A stretch of DNA of 64,000 nucleotides from a virus. The notes under the pieces are model-generated. The model had not been told where the DNA came from. It saw nothing but the letters and a program-made list of their open reading frames with translations, and did no database searches. The position numbers were made by a program, and so were the translations under genes. The stretch is taken from the IMG/VR virus record IMGVR_UViG_3300034284_002648, positions 1-64,000 of that record; one strand, 5' to 3'. Each line of letters opens with the position of its first letter. The first letter of the stretch is position 1. Positions 22,801 to 32,339 of this stretch are shown piece after piece.

Positions 22801-23992
22801 TAATAATAGTAAACAATATATACAATTTTTAACTAAAATTGGTAATATGTCATGGAAATTTATAAGTAGTGGACAAAAACACACCCTTGCTATTAATACA
22901 GATGGTAATCTATATGGCTGGGGAGATAATTTCTATGGTCAACTTGGAGACGGAACTGCAAGAGAAAGACTTGTTCCAACAGCGTCGGTGAATACATCTA
23001 CGGATTGGACAGAAGTTTTTGCAGGCACGACCTATTCTCTTGGTAAACAATCTAGTAATGTTTTATATGGCTGGGGTCAAAATAATGAATATATGTTAGG
23101 CCTCTTCCCTCCAACAACAAGCAACATATCTGCACCAACAGCACTATTAGGTTATTGGACGGACATTACATTATCTAGCAATAGTGTTTTTGCTCTTGGA
23201 GAACCACCACCAACACCCACACCATCAGTTACAACTACAGTAACTCCATCTATTACTCCAACAAAAACACCAACACAAACACCAACAACCAGCAATACTC
23301 CTACTAAGACACCAACATGTACAGGTACTTCGACCCCGACAAATACTGCTACTCCTACTAATACTGTAACAAATAGTGCAACACCCACTAATACTCCTAC
23401 TCCCACATTAACCGGTACTGTAACTGTAACACCAACCGTATCTAATACGCCAACAAATACAGCTACTCCAACTAATACTGCAACTCCTACAGTAACAAGA
23501 ACTCCAACAAATACGCCAACTAACACAATCACTCCAAGTAGTACTAGTACGCAAACTCCTACAAATACTCTAACAAATACTCCAACAAATAGTGTCACTC
23601 CTAGTATTACTCCAACCATGACTCCCACTCAGACTATGACAAACACTCTGACAAATTCACCAACACCAACTATCACTCCATCAACAAGTCCATTGCTTAC
23701 TGTATTTTTCTATTATATTTCTGAAAGCCAATCTGATATTTGTAATAATAAAGAGGCCAATACAGTTAGAGTTATTAGTGTATACGATAGAGATAATAGT
23801 TTACAGTCTGGATCTTTTATATACAAAGATAAATATGCAAATACAAAATGGGTATTTAATGATTTAGAAACTATACTAAATACCAGCGCCCCTGTAATAT
23901 ATATGTTAGAGCTAAGTTCTAATAAATTATCTACACTTATTGCAGATAATAATGGATATGCTATAATAGATGAACAAGACATTAGTTGCTAA
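16880..23992 (+). CDS. Giant nested lectin / beta-propeller adhesin
   Basis: 2370 residues. Order: unassigned N-terminus (1-148). PA-IL (LecA)-like domain (about 170-294; [25 protein letters not shown]). First part of a CBM4/9-like sandwich ([11 protein letters not shown]). LamG domain (346-394 and 538-704; [11 protein letters not shown]), itself interrupted by a second PA-IL-like domain (about 400-513; [20 protein letters not shown]). Second CBM part ([19 protein letters not shown], about 725-765). YVTN propeller (about 790-1612; [20 protein letters not shown]), interrupted at about 838-995 by a ConA-like domain. Third CBM part (about 1637-1728; [10 protein letters not shown] to LLDSINICG). 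RCC1 repeats (about 1760-2105; [16 protein letters not shown]). Thr/Pro linker. A Cys-bounded C-terminal repeat. SD TAGGAG. Most probably a carbohydrate-binding tail adhesin. Confidence 0.7.
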   Translation: MIEFVQIINGSINRGVLPSLNGAVLTSYNPHGCNAAVFDYFLVITGQDGVSNRREIFLFTINHNTFGAVNIGGKIYAPYGGNTPAKETFVGLPIPLSGERYFIDVRPNRLTPNPHWAMNLCISGNGLAFTKDGVTAGLCAAPLGTITQPLPTPPPTSTPTPTPTTIISQCKYNLTINPKTHGPNTPLDTGVDIDITNGRNIRLVIGTIGTIDSSFGTPSGPNGLPNTVGPNYIFERQSLLGKIGMNGTPFKVGTSYNNIPTTSGRLYLFVDLSSPSFATGSFLSSISYGFTPCISQTPTSTATPTTTPPSTPCIFNNSILSNSSFENGVTDWDKYAVNLAPNKGKIALSLPMNGTNGSQNFLDTSPEGKTVKVYEDATISTLNYRVGGSSAYFNQSAIIKDSIVCNNFYLEANKSGFFNTGVYFNTGENIFISSEGCATFNGTNPFSGGYINGVIVDSANPTLGSVSNNNNVISFGKTYSGKALSSGYLFLGINDSFYGDNTGGYCVCVKKDILDPDCNSITNSPNKFIDQTKCKQNIQNWIYLDDSQDWDFICSGDFTLEMWINFDDVSKVIGICGQSDGPLLNNKWGLYYNGTSTTNVVNVGHIGILIGDKTFSSSISVPWKPITGRWYNLAITREDNNWKFFIDGLQIGSTVISSLRPGRSLGQLRIGADGENFARFSGFMNSFRIVKGYVAYKNNFIPSTTPLTNNLPITVSNADVDSVVDGNECLLLNADGWVSQSFLASPGQRYILRFKYSSDIANKNILLPTPTVTPSITPSRRNFTPSNLLDQQITVGSGPVDLVSDPINRKLYVANSLSNNISVIDPYSYKTLNTFDTGAGQWTSVVSGGVVNTAPGKFAKTSGSNNWNAQVYSNEGFVRSAYCSARASQTNAGIMFGLTSDPKADADFTDINYCWYFNSNGILEIYENNVSRGGFGTYTTSTVVSITYDGNNIIYAKDGAVQRTVSRPIGSALFLDSSFFNVSSELNAVTFAPSVTGQGGPVALGINKKTNKLYIANNTSNMVTIIDTNTDAFIGSININDGPKNITVDDILNKVYVSTDTSVVVLDGYNDKVLYIINCRQYNAKPGKVVLDTSLNRVFVLLDQPSYSNSTPSLLYFDGNSNVTPTINTIISEPLKDFYIDSTSNTLHATFKFTGYGKDNQLFKLNTLSTNKSLSAECFLSGTTKLMVSGLDLIYDQATGRTYLYDRSTNTLYLTYSSNITSSTKKVFVTSGIVYAGSFIKINEVYDDPRLIFINSSNSRIFFVNVPNQLPLSVSLDTVSTGNRPIDGDINPLTLKAYITNFNSEDITIVTGLTNNPITSVSRQSVNVGKNPRASAINKNTNKIYVSLITTSQIAVINGSTDTVEQYISVNKFPKYITVDHALNRIYVSTASTIDIIDCTTNTIIASIPHNLSAGQLGKAIIDSNARRVFFMVDYTSLLNPANGSYSVVADPNDPSLLYFDTNFTSVPNLASINYGPISDFFIDEFFNNLYAIPFNDTTTSFLRINTVTLANSTSPNILDPNNKPIQIGNSLLYYNTVSSRVILHDPDAQIIYTFYSLALSGTTDIKTNVYLNNVINIRSLFINTAYDDNKVYLLNSDYDRINIADPSTVLNVTFTPTPTRATATPTPTPTITPPNNAKNLIVAIGSDSGSTLWKNPTSEFDPVVGLTQTVFSYNPDIYPNHSLNNVVWTEGVVLYTPATPSNRIVFKTTSGNILLDSINICGQLNITKTPTPTNTITPSITPTKTPTSSVTPSVTPTIYTDPSLNIKHYLGVSRKKRLYSWGLNSNGELGQGDTISRITPTLFRVPGWKRVISNPYFLTASPSKDIGNLWYGIKNNYTLWEWREKSPSTLDGELLFVTPNVYSFVYKNASSIYYIHSDSRKLYSYDLIQYQRSYQPIIDEKVYDVVSIAPNFFAVLYDGETDLLIRINGEDSFLKFNKDEYLQLSANSNGTLFAIKNDNKLYALGNNTNGQIGNNSKQYIQFLTKIGNMSWKFISSGQKHTLAINTDGNLYGWGDNFYGQLGDGTARERLVPTASVNTSTDWTEVFAGTTYSLGKQSSNVLYGWGQNNEYMLGLFPPTTSNISAPTALLGYWTDITLSSNSVFALGEPPPTPTPSVTTTVTPSITPTKTPTQTPTTSNTPTKTPTCTGTSTPTNTATPTNTVTNSATPTNTPTPTLTGTVTVTPTVSNTPTNTATPTNTATPTVTRTPTNTPTNTITPSSTSTQTPTNTLTNTPTNSVTPSITPTMTPTQTMTNTLTNSPTPTITPSTSPLLTVFFYYISESQSDICNNKEANTVRVISVYDRDNSLQSGSFIYKDKYANTKWVFNDLETILNTSAPVIYMLELSSNKLSTLIADNNGYAIIDEQDISC
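23203..23692 (+). repeat. Thr/Pro-coding linker repeat
   Basis: Linker of about 160 codons between the RCC1 region and the C-terminal Cys-bounded repeat of the 2370-residue adhesin. Confidence 0.85.
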
Positions 23993-25440
23993 TAGAATTG
24001 ATTATAATATATGCTATACAATATAAATTTATCACAATATAATTTATGTCATACATTAACCACCACTACAGTAGATATAGATACTACTGATATAAGTGTT
24101 GGTAACTATCTATATAAAACAAATAATATTCCTTTTTTATGGACAGAATTAAGAGCTATAAGCTCATTATTTGCCACATCTAGAAGTTTCTATCTCAATA
24201 GAACCAATGATACGACCACCATACAAGTAAAAGAAGACTTGACAAATGGCTATGCATTAATTGTGGAAGTCAACGCAACATGTCCTACTCAAACTCCTAC
24301 TCCGTCCATTACAGCATCCAATACTCCCACACCAACTAATACGCCAACACCCACTAATACTAGAACGCCCACAAGAACCCCAACTGTTACACCTAGTCCT
24401 CCTTTAAATAGATATTTATATTATGTCTCATCTAATTTAGAAGATGTTTGCTATAATAGATCTTCTACAGTAGTTAATCCTATCAGTCTGTTCGATATTA
24501 ATTCAACCCTAGAAATAGGGTCTTTCATATATAAAAACTCATCAGCTACTAGCAGATGGTTATTTAGTGAACTCACCACAAGATTAGGTGTTGTGGTATC
24601 TAAACTATATTTAATTCAGAGTAGTACAGGTTTGGTGGCCAGTATAATTTCTGGAACGGGTGGCTTTGCCGTCGTCGATGCAGACAACATACAATGTCCT
24701 GCTATGCAAATGTCAGATGAAACATATTTATTATGTCATACAAATTCATATGTTAATGTACAAATCAGCACAAAAAGTTTAGCAATCAGCAATTATATTT
24801 ATAAGAATAATGGTATAGATAATTGGACTTGGACAGAGTTAGTGGCATTGGATCCATCTTTTTCTGGTGCTGTAAAATTATTCTTAAAAAGGAATAACTA
24901 TATTATACGTATAGAGCAAGACATAGCAACAGACTATGCTGTTATTACAGATACAACCACCATATGTCCAACACAAACACCTACTCCAACCAGAACATCT
25001 ACACCAACTATAAGTGTAAGTCCGACAGTATCAGTCACACCATCTAATAGCAACACTCCTACTCCGAGCATTACTCTAAGTCGCACACCAACAAACACCC
25101 CTACTCCATCATATTCTCCTACTCCAACACCTACAGCAACAGACCCATTGAATGGAGTATACTATTATCTTTCTAATGATTCTTATGCTTTATGTCATAA
25201 TAATCCTGGTAAAATAATTTTAGTTTATGATAATAACGGTATACTAAATATTGGAGAAATATTATATCAAACATCAAATGCTTTAGATATTTGGATGTAT
25301 AGTGAGCTATTAACACTATTAGGTTTACTATCATCTGATGAACTATATATTAGAAGACAAATAGGTGCTTCAACAACAACCTACAAGATAATATCTAATC
25401 AGAATGGGGAATCAGAAGTTGCAGATATTCAAGTTTGTGT
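23700..25440 (+). repeat. Five copies of a ~90-residue Cys-bounded repeat across two genes
   Basis: Copies lie at about 23700-23989, 24014-24283, 24409-24696, 24697-24966 and 25147-25438. Each has an aromatic strand, a Cys followed by H/Y/N-N, a small-residue G-x-x-(I/L)-Y-K motif, a Trp followed by (S/T/N)EL or a variant, a Y(I/L) strand, a GYAVI-like strand and a final Cys. The first copy ends one gene and the second begins the next. Copies 3 and 4 are fused without a linker. Confidence 0.6.
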
Positions 25441-26071
25441 TACACAAACGCCAACACCAACTCCAACGAACACTCAAACACCCACTAATACTCAAACACC
25501 AACACAAACACTTACTAGTACTCCTACAAATACAAATACTCCTACTACTAGTGAGACCCCAACAAACACACCTACCAATACAAATACTCCTACAATGACG
25601 GAGACACCAACCAACACACCTACACCAACTAATACGGCCACACCAACTATAACAACTACTCAAACACCAACTAATACTAGTACCCCAAGCGAAACACCAA
25701 CTAATACCCCAACACCAACCAACACATCAACAGTAACTCCTACTGCCACAACAACTAGTACCACTACAGTTACTCCTTCTCCAACAGCTATTTATATTTA
25801 TAAAGCGATAAATATGAAAATTAATAGAGTAATTATTGGACATAATTATAAAGTAGAATTGTCTACAGACGATATTGGATTGGCCAAGGTTGAACCATCC
25901 ATAATAACATTTACAGGAACTTATGATCCTCAAAATATAGCATTTAAAATAGGGTTCTCTGCTGCTTTAGCTACCATTATATTAAATGCCAAAGTAACAG
26001 ATTTAGATACAAATATGATAGAATATAATACTGTATTTATTAAATGTAATGAAATACAAGATTGTTATTAA
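24011..26071 (+). CDS. Repeat-domain fibre protein with Thr/Pro linkers
   Basis: A 686-residue protein. Four Cys-bounded repeats (about 2-91, 133-229, 230-319, 380-476) are separated by Thr/Pro linkers (about 92-130, 320-378, 478-592). It ends in an Ig-like domain (about 595-686; IGHNYKVELSTDD, closing VFIKCNEIQDC). The repeat resembles short domains seen in other phage fibres with an LYTD/IYK-type central motif, but no family name can be given. The gene is in the same frame as its upstream neighbour, separated by 18 bases holding three further in-frame stops after the terminating TAA. There is no SD. It may have split off from that neighbour. Confidence 0.55.
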   Translation: MLYNINLSQYNLCHTLTTTTVDIDTTDISVGNYLYKTNNIPFLWTELRAISSLFATSRSFYLNRTNDTTTIQVKEDLTNGYALIVEVNATCPTQTPTPSITASNTPTPTNTPTPTNTRTPTRTPTVTPSPPLNRYLYYVSSNLEDVCYNRSSTVVNPISLFDINSTLEIGSFIYKNSSATSRWLFSELTTRLGVVVSKLYLIQSSTGLVASIISGTGGFAVVDADNIQCPAMQMSDETYLLCHTNSYVNVQISTKSLAISNYIYKNNGIDNWTWTELVALDPSFSGAVKLFLKRNNYIIRIEQDIATDYAVITDTTTICPTQTPTPTRTSTPTISVSPTVSVTPSNSNTPTPSITLSRTPTNTPTPSYSPTPTPTATDPLNGVYYYLSNDSYALCHNNPGKIILVYDNNGILNIGEILYQTSNALDIWMYSELLTLLGLLSSDELYIRRQIGASTTTYKIISNQNGESEVADIQVCVTQTPTPTPTNTQTPTNTQTPTQTLTSTPTNTNTPTTSETPTNTPTNTNTPTMTETPTNTPTPTNTATPTITTTQTPTNTSTPSETPTNTPTPTNTSTVTPTATTTSTTTVTPSPTAIYIYKAINMKINRVIIGHNYKVELSTDDIGLAKVEPSIITFTGTYDPQNIAFKIGFSAALATIILNAKVTDLDTNMIEYNTVFIKCNEIQDCY
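25441..25788 (+). repeat. Thr/Pro-coding linker repeat
   Basis: Longest linker of the 686-residue repeat protein, with [14 protein letters not shown]-like units, between the last Cys-bounded repeat and the Ig-like domain. Confidence 0.85.
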
Positions 26072-26082
26072 AAGGACATTTT

Positions 26083-26307
26083 ATGGCTATTAAAAATATA
26101 TCATTGTCTGATGTTGCAGATAAACTAGTTGTCAGTAGTATGAACATTAACGATAGTTCATTGACGGAAAGAAAAAACAACATCTTTTCAACAGCATCAT
26201 ACTATTTATTCTCAATTAATAAACCAGCTTTTGCTATAGAACTAGCAGAGAACATCAATCCTGTAACTTTCAGTCCGTCTAGAGACTCTCCACCTTTGTC
26301 TACATAA
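26083..26307 (+). CDS. Small unknown protein in the adhesin block
   Basis: A 74-residue protein starting at ATG 26083, which follows AAAAGGA at good spacing. A longer start at 26062 would overlap the previous gene and lacks an SD. The N-terminus (MAIKNISLSDVADKLVV) is mildly amphipathic, and the end is Ser/Pro rich (FSPSRDSPPLST). There are no Cys, no membrane segment and no known motif. It is squeezed between two large fibre genes, with only one base before the next ATG. It could be a small structural or chaperone-like subunit, but no function is claimed. Confidence 0.5.
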   Translation: MAIKNISLSDVADKLVVSSMNINDSSLTERKNNIFSTASYYLFSINKPAFAIELAENINPVTFSPSRDSPPLST

Positions 26308-26308
26308 T

Positions 26309-29029
26309 ATGATCACCAATAATCTTCAAATTTATAGCTGGACATATGGATATTATATCGACAGTATCACTAATAAAAAATTATCTATCGGTGATATTGT
26401 TAGATATAAAAATATCAATAATAATAAAGTATTATTTAATAATACAATAAATGTTGTTTCCAAACCGGCTGGTGGAGGCGAGATAGTAGGAGATATTATT
26501 CAGGATTATAATGGTATATTTGAAGATAATGATATATTAGATGAAAGTAGACAATATATCAAAATACCTTTTGATGAATTAACAAATATTATTGATATAG
26601 AAATCAATGCCGATATTTTTTCTGATATTTATAATGTTGAAGGAAAAGCACAGAGTAGTTTACCAACAGATAAATCCTCATATTTATCTTTATATCTATA
26701 TGATGGTACCGAAATAAAAATAAGTATTACCGATTTTATTTATTCTGATACTAATAAAATTACAGTTAATTTACCGTCTACTATATATTATGTTAAAGAA
26801 ATTAGATTCTATGGACCAAGACCACAGAAAAAACAAGCAATAGGATCTTCTATAGAACCCAATATCAATATTTCTGCTGAATATCACCAGTCTCAAGATG
26901 GTATTATTAGGAATTGGGGTTATGAGCCAGAACTCTATAACATAGATACCACCACCTTTAGATTAACAGATCCATCACTTAATGGTAGAAATAACTTAAT
27001 TTTTAAAGAAAATATTTTAACTAATTTTCAAAATTATACTAGATCAAGATATAATCCACTAAATATTTCTTCTAATAACTCACTAATAAATATCGATACA
27101 AATAGTAGTCTGACAGTATCCAAGTCTGCTCAAACATATGGTGCTCTATTTGGATATTTAGAATTAATATCTACAGATAGTACTAATACCTCTAATATAT
27201 TTTTAAAAAATGTTACATTTAATTCTCCTGCATATTTTTACAATATCAATGAAAACCTCATACCTCCAAAAGATCCCACTATTGTTGATGGAGGATTATA
27301 TCTAGTTAATCCTCAAGATAAAACACAAAAACAAAGAGTTGTACATTTATTTTCTCGAAATTGGAATTCATATTTGGATTCTCTTGACGATAACTGGGTG
27401 AATGATGCTATTGTACTAGCCAATAATTTAAATAGATCCTCTGTTATATCTCCATATTTTAATTTGGATGATTTTGAATTTTTAGATACATATGAAGCAA
27501 CTCCTGTGAGATTAACACATCTTAATATAACAGTGGATACTGAAAAACCAACACCTACGCCGACGCAAACACCAGATAGTACGTTAACTCCTACTCCCAC
27601 ACCAACACAAACCATAACACCATCCGTTTCAGCGCCTCCTATTAAATCTGGATACGTTTATGTTTGGGGAACAAATGGCTATAATGATGAACAAATAATT
27701 AATCCTGTTCAAATAGACCAAGATAACAACTTCGTTGGTATCAATTTATCATTCACCAACATATTCACAGGCTTAAACCACCTGATCGCATCAAGACAAG
27801 ACAAGATATTATTCCCAATTAAAGACAATCGTTCTTCTCAGCTAGGTCTTCCTTTTTCAGATAATATTAAACAATTAAATAAACTTAATACTGTAATAAG
27901 TACTATTAATAGTAGATGGAAAAATGTATCCATAGGTGATGACTTCACATATCTGCTCAATAATGACAATGAAGTTTATAGATGGGGATCAAACCGTTTT
28001 GGTCAATTAGACTCCACATACAATCAATTACCTCTACCAACTCAACTTATACTAGATAATACATTTTATTTCTTAGACGTATCTTGTGCCAAAACACACG
28101 CTTTTGTTATAGATAATTTTGGTTCTTTGTATGTTTGCGGAAGTATAGATGGGTATAGTTTTAGTAAGTTTACCAAATATAATAATGAAAACTGGATTAA
28201 GATTTTTACTAACGAAACCCATACCTTTGGAATCAAGCCTAATGACACAGCACTATATGTACTCAGAGGAAAAGTAGCATCAGATGTATTATCATTTAAT
28301 CATACTCCACAAATTATAGATCATAATATAGAAAATTATAGGAGTATAGATGCTGGAGATAGTCATTTATTAGTTATTAAACAAGACGGATCTTTATGGG
28401 TTTTTGGAAATAATGATTATGGTCAATTAGGTACAGGAGATAATGATTCTGTATATGATAGATTAATAACAAAAGATACTTATCAAAATTGGGTTAAAGT
28501 AGCCGCTGGAAGCAGACATTCGTTGGCAATAAACACTATTGGGGTATTATATGGTTGGGGATCTGGACAAGATTACCAGTTTGGTTTTGTTCAAAACGAC
28601 TTTAATATACCAACATTAATTTGGGGAGGTAATTGGATAGATATATCGGCTAAGGGTAATTTAAATGGAGCTATAGCTGGGGATTATATATTCCAAGAGT
28701 TAACCACTCAAACCCCAACACCCACTCCTACTAATACCTCAACTCCGACTATCACACCAAGTATTAGTGATACGCCACCTCCAACACCTCCACCACCATC
28801 ACAATCGGCAACAACAACAAGAACTCCAACACCAACAGCAACACCAACAAGAACCAGTACTCAAACTCCAACCCCAACTCCAACACAACCGATATTCCTA
28901 TTCAAGATTATAGATGTTTTACCAGTTACACCACCACCAACACCGTCACAAACACCACCACCGGTATCACCCAGCGCATCTCCGCCTGTGGAAGTGTATG
29001 ATTTTACAGCACTATCATTTATAGTATAG
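26309..29029 (+). CDS. RCC1 propeller fibre protein
   Basis: A 906-residue protein. Residues about 1-410 are an unassigned, Asn/Ile-rich, probably beta-structured region. A short Thr/Pro linker (about 412-443) leads to an RCC1 propeller (about 448-798). Recognisable blades include NNDNEVYRWGSNRFGQLDS, QDGSLWVFGNNDYGQLGTGD and LAINTIGVLYGWGSGQDYQF. Two more Thr/Pro stretches follow (about 802-861 and 872-896), the last very Pro-rich (VTPPPTPSQTPPPVSPS). No clear SD precedes the ATG, and translation may depend on coupling to the small upstream gene. Likely another receptor-binding head with a C-terminal stalk. Confidence 0.65.
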   Translation: MITNNLQIYSWTYGYYIDSITNKKLSIGDIVRYKNINNNKVLFNNTINVVSKPAGGGEIVGDIIQDYNGIFEDNDILDESRQYIKIPFDELTNIIDIEINADIFSDIYNVEGKAQSSLPTDKSSYLSLYLYDGTEIKISITDFIYSDTNKITVNLPSTIYYVKEIRFYGPRPQKKQAIGSSIEPNINISAEYHQSQDGIIRNWGYEPELYNIDTTTFRLTDPSLNGRNNLIFKENILTNFQNYTRSRYNPLNISSNNSLINIDTNSSLTVSKSAQTYGALFGYLELISTDSTNTSNIFLKNVTFNSPAYFYNINENLIPPKDPTIVDGGLYLVNPQDKTQKQRVVHLFSRNWNSYLDSLDDNWVNDAIVLANNLNRSSVISPYFNLDDFEFLDTYEATPVRLTHLNITVDTEKPTPTPTQTPDSTLTPTPTPTQTITPSVSAPPIKSGYVYVWGTNGYNDEQIINPVQIDQDNNFVGINLSFTNIFTGLNHLIASRQDKILFPIKDNRSSQLGLPFSDNIKQLNKLNTVISTINSRWKNVSIGDDFTYLLNNDNEVYRWGSNRFGQLDSTYNQLPLPTQLILDNTFYFLDVSCAKTHAFVIDNFGSLYVCGSIDGYSFSKFTKYNNENWIKIFTNETHTFGIKPNDTALYVLRGKVASDVLSFNHTPQIIDHNIENYRSIDAGDSHLLVIKQDGSLWVFGNNDYGQLGTGDNDSVYDRLITKDTYQNWVKVAAGSRHSLAINTIGVLYGWGSGQDYQFGFVQNDFNIPTLIWGGNWIDISAKGNLNGAIAGDYIFQELTTQTPTPTPTNTSTPTITPSISDTPPPTPPPPSQSATTTRTPTPTATPTRTSTQTPTPTPTQPIFLFKIIDVLPVTPPPTPSQTPPPVSPSASPPVEVYDFTALSFIV

Positions 29030-29039
29030 GATTAATTAT

Positions 29040-32000
29040 ATGGCACTAGTAGATCCAGTAGTAGACAATAGCTTAGTATACATGATTTCAAATGGTAGAC
29101 AGAATTTACATATTCTGAATACAAGAAATCAAATAGATGATATCAACCTTAATGGTTTAGCAGAGACTATAACTGTGGGTGGTGTTCAATATGCAGCTAA
29201 GAGAATATATAGTGTTATAGTATATAGTGGTGAAGTATTGGCTGGCGGAGATTTTGGACTTAAAAAATGGAATGTATCTACTAGAAGATGGGAAAAATAT
29301 GCAACATTTACTGGCGGAATTAGTAGTCTAATTAATAAAGGATTATTTCCTAATAGCGTACTTGGTATGAAAGTTTATAATGGTAAACTTTATATCTTTG
29401 GTAATTTTGTAGATAGCCTTGTTGGTAATTCTGCATCCTCAGTTACTTCAAGATATCTAGTTATATACAATGGATCCTTTTTTGAACCAGTAGCGGGCGC
29501 GAACAGTCTGCCGATTATCAACTTATCTAATTATGGACTATTGAGCAAATCAACAACTAACTTTGCATTAAATGATAATATTTTTTCTTTCTACGTATAT
29601 AACAACAATATTTATATTTTAGATAAAGGCATATTTACTGGAAAATCAACGCTACAGGATATTGTAAGAACAGATGCCGGTGCAGATATAGCTAATGATG
29701 GAACAACGCTAATTTATTATTTATTAGATGGTTCCTCAACCGTTGCTACAAAAAAAATTAATGGACAGGTACTGAACGATTATCAAATAGACAATACTCT
29801 CTACATCACATCTGCTGTTAAAAAAACAGGATCAGAATATCAACAAAATATATTTTCTTCTATTAACTTAGAAACATCAGAAATTTCTAGAGGTAACGAA
29901 ATATTTCTTGGTACTACTTATGCATCTGTAATAGGAGACGTATTTACTAATTACAACGTAGAATCCAACTCTACATCATCAGCCGCAAGCAATAAATGCA
30001 CTAAATTTTTGAAACAAAATGATGTAAGTTTTAGAAAAATTCATAATGGAATTTCTATACAAAATGGAACATATGAACAAACTAAATCTGCAATTTTAAT
30101 AGACACAAATAATAATCTATGGGCTTTGAAATCACCTTGGGTAGAAACCAATATTAATGCAGCATATTATGTGCCACTTTCTCAAGAAACACAATATAAG
30201 CTATTTGTAAGATATAATTTAGATTATGGTCCACTAAAACTTAATGGCAGAATATCAGATGCGGTAATGGGCTTAGATACTGTAGCGATACTAACAAATT
30301 CTGGAGAAATTTATATTTGGGGGAAAAATAGTCATGGACAATTAGGTCCAGATATTCCTATTGGATCAACAATAGATTCTCCGGTGAAAGTTTTTGGGTC
30401 TGGATATAAAAAACTATACGTTTGTGACAATACCTACTACGCATTAAAAGATGATGACACGCTATTTGCTTGGGGACAAAGCACTACCGATTTAGGTGGA
30501 CAATTGATTCCTGGAGTAGCTGGTAATGCTGTTCTACCTGTACAGATAGAAATACCTATTGGAACGAATGATACCCCAATCAACAGAACAGGAGTCAGTA
30601 GTGTAGCGGATGAGATGGGTAGTTTTTGGAGTAGTATTAGTCCATCTCCTGTTGGTGTGTATGCTATTGATAAAACTGGACTACTATTCTTTTGGGGAGG
30701 TCCAGAAGGAACATCCTCATATCCTATTACTAGAACAGTTTCTGGTAATTCTGAAACACATACAGGACTATTTGATATAGATAATATTAGGCCGGTACCA
30801 AAACCTTCTGAACCAGGAAAAGCCGTTTTGATAGGTTGTCCAGCATTCACTAATGATCAAACCCCTGTCACAGGAGATCCCGGTAAATATACGTCAATAT
30901 CCCATGATAGTTGCTGGTATAATCAAATATATAACTTTAACTTTTCTATATTATCAAATTCCACAGGCGTTCAAAGCAATATATATAGTTTGCTCAATAA
31001 GTCTATTAATGCTAATTTAATTTTTGTTAGTAGTTTTGTAGCCTATACATATGTTATTAATGACAAGTCATATTCTTCTATATGGCATAAGAATTTTCTT
31101 AATGATGAAACGAATGAAAACTCTCTAGGTCAAATTAGAACATCCACATGGCTCAAAACATCTGAAGTACCATCGTATGTAATCAATTTACCAATACCTC
31201 AAGCAAAAACGCTGGCTGCTGGAAATGCATACGAGCTAAATCTAAACAGCAATCAGTCAAAACAATTGGTAATCAAGTTTAGATTCAATAATAAGCCTTA
31301 TTGGACTATTAATAGTGTTGGTGGTGTCAGTATCCTCGGAGGTATCAATTCCAACTCATCAAATTTGACGAATATCCGCCTTTGTTCTATAGATTCTTCT
31401 GATAGTTTGAGAATAGATACTGGAGCACCAGTTAAATACGACTATATTACAAAAACCAAAAAATGGAATTTTACTAATCAGTATTATGCTTTGGACCAAA
31501 ATGGCGAACTATACGGACTTCCATATTCTGGTTATATAGGAACATCCAATAGATATCCTTTTACTCTTCCGTTTAAGTATTATATAAATGCTGAAAATAA
31601 TAATTTTACCGGCGCTACCACACTATTTGACATAAACAATTCTTATATTTCTGATATTATCATTAATAATAATCGATTGATTATCGGTGGATATATACCT
31701 AATGGAAATAGCTTTTATTCATATAAGAGTTTAGCAATATATGATTTGGAACAGAATGCTGTTGTTAATCTATCTATTGATCCTACATCTTTAATTAGTA
31801 CAGTAATTAATAATCTAGTTCCTCAATCAGAATGGGTTCAACCACCTCCTCCACCAAGCCCAACTCCAACACCGACACAAACACCCACGATGAGTATTAC
31901 TCCATCTAATACTCCAACAATAAGTCTCAGTCCAACAAATACTGTCAGTCCTACTAACACTAGAACGCCAACTTTAACAATTAGCGAAACTCCAACTTTA

Positions 32001-32297
32001 ACACCAACTATTAGTCAAACACCAACACTAACTCCCACTATAACATCTACCAGAACACCTCAGCCAACCCCAACTAGAACACCCACAAGAACAGTGTCGG
32101 CAACTCCAACAAATACCAGAACTCCGACACCCACTCCTACTCAGACTCAAACAATGACTCCTACTAATAGTCCTAGTCCCAGGAATTCATGGGATATTGA
32201 TGGTCAACAAATTGTCTTCACAGATGCCGAAAGAAATGCTGTTGGTCTGAATTGTGCTTGTATAGCAGAAGAAACAGCTGCTAGAGAGGGAAGATAA
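29040..32297 (+). CDS. Double-propeller fibre protein (GGxF-type with RCC1 inside)
   Basis: A 1085-residue protein. The N-terminal about 300 residues have blades of the kind seen in secreted bacterial propellers: VYSGEVLAGGDFGLKKWNVS and VYNGKLYIFGNFVD. An RCC1 region follows (about 400-560; SGEIYIWGKNSHGQLGPD, DDTLFAWGQSTTDLGGQL). Near about 875-910 a blade of the first type returns (INNNRLIIGGYIPNGNS, then LAIYDLEQN), so the RCC1 propeller may be inserted in the other one. A Thr/Pro linker (about 935-1048) and a short end with NCACIAEETAAREGR finish the protein. SD TAGGA. Probable adhesin head and stalk. Confidence 0.6.
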   Translation: MALVDPVVDNSLVYMISNGRQNLHILNTRNQIDDINLNGLAETITVGGVQYAAKRIYSVIVYSGEVLAGGDFGLKKWNVSTRRWEKYATFTGGISSLINKGLFPNSVLGMKVYNGKLYIFGNFVDSLVGNSASSVTSRYLVIYNGSFFEPVAGANSLPIINLSNYGLLSKSTTNFALNDNIFSFYVYNNNIYILDKGIFTGKSTLQDIVRTDAGADIANDGTTLIYYLLDGSSTVATKKINGQVLNDYQIDNTLYITSAVKKTGSEYQQNIFSSINLETSEISRGNEIFLGTTYASVIGDVFTNYNVESNSTSSAASNKCTKFLKQNDVSFRKIHNGISIQNGTYEQTKSAILIDTNNNLWALKSPWVETNINAAYYVPLSQETQYKLFVRYNLDYGPLKLNGRISDAVMGLDTVAILTNSGEIYIWGKNSHGQLGPDIPIGSTIDSPVKVFGSGYKKLYVCDNTYYALKDDDTLFAWGQSTTDLGGQLIPGVAGNAVLPVQIEIPIGTNDTPINRTGVSSVADEMGSFWSSISPSPVGVYAIDKTGLLFFWGGPEGTSSYPITRTVSGNSETHTGLFDIDNIRPVPKPSEPGKAVLIGCPAFTNDQTPVTGDPGKYTSISHDSCWYNQIYNFNFSILSNSTGVQSNIYSLLNKSINANLIFVSSFVAYTYVINDKSYSSIWHKNFLNDETNENSLGQIRTSTWLKTSEVPSYVINLPIPQAKTLAAGNAYELNLNSNQSKQLVIKFRFNNKPYWTINSVGGVSILGGINSNSSNLTNIRLCSIDSSDSLRIDTGAPVKYDYITKTKKWNFTNQYYALDQNGELYGLPYSGYIGTSNRYPFTLPFKYYINAENNNFTGATTLFDINNSYISDIIINNNRLIIGGYIPNGNSFYSYKSLAIYDLEQNAVVNLSIDPTSLISTVINNLVPQSEWVQPPPPPSPTPTPTQTPTMSITPSNTPTISLSPTNTVSPTNTRTPTLTISETPTLTPTISQTPTLTPTITSTRTPQPTPTRTPTRTVSATPTNTRTPTPTPTQTQTMTPTNSPSPRNSWDIDGQQIVFTDAERNAVGLNCACIAEETAAREGR
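31845..32180 (+). repeat. Thr/Pro-coding linker repeat
   Basis: C-terminal linker of the 1085-residue double-propeller protein, with a poly-Pro lead-in and TPTLTPTIS-like units. Confidence 0.85.
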
Positions 32298-32300
32298 GTA

Positions 32301-32315
32301 CGGTGTATAATACTT
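32301..32315 (+). promoter_or_regulatory. Candidate late promoter (-10-like TATAAT)
   Basis: The 42-base gap before the next gene holds CGGTGTATAATACT (TATAAT at 32306-32311) and no obvious -35 box. It shares GTGTATAAT with the gap at 2573-2624 and TGTATAATACT with the ssb promoter. A related CTATAAACA lies at 33211-33219 in the gap before the baseplate genes. Low certainty. Confidence 0.25.
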
Positions 32316-32339
32316 TGAACAATTAAGGAATATATAATT

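Noticed and set aside
11562-23992. Bacterial surface-protein locus rather than phage
   Set aside because: The propeller and lectin domains would fit secreted bacterial proteins, but there are no signal peptides or sorting signals. The genes are contiguous with tail-fibre repeats, baseplate-like genes and a phage replication block.
23152-25788. CRISPR-like array in the periodic regions
   Set aside because: The periodicity is a 3-base codon pattern of CCN/ACN in an open frame, without constant repeats and unique spacers.
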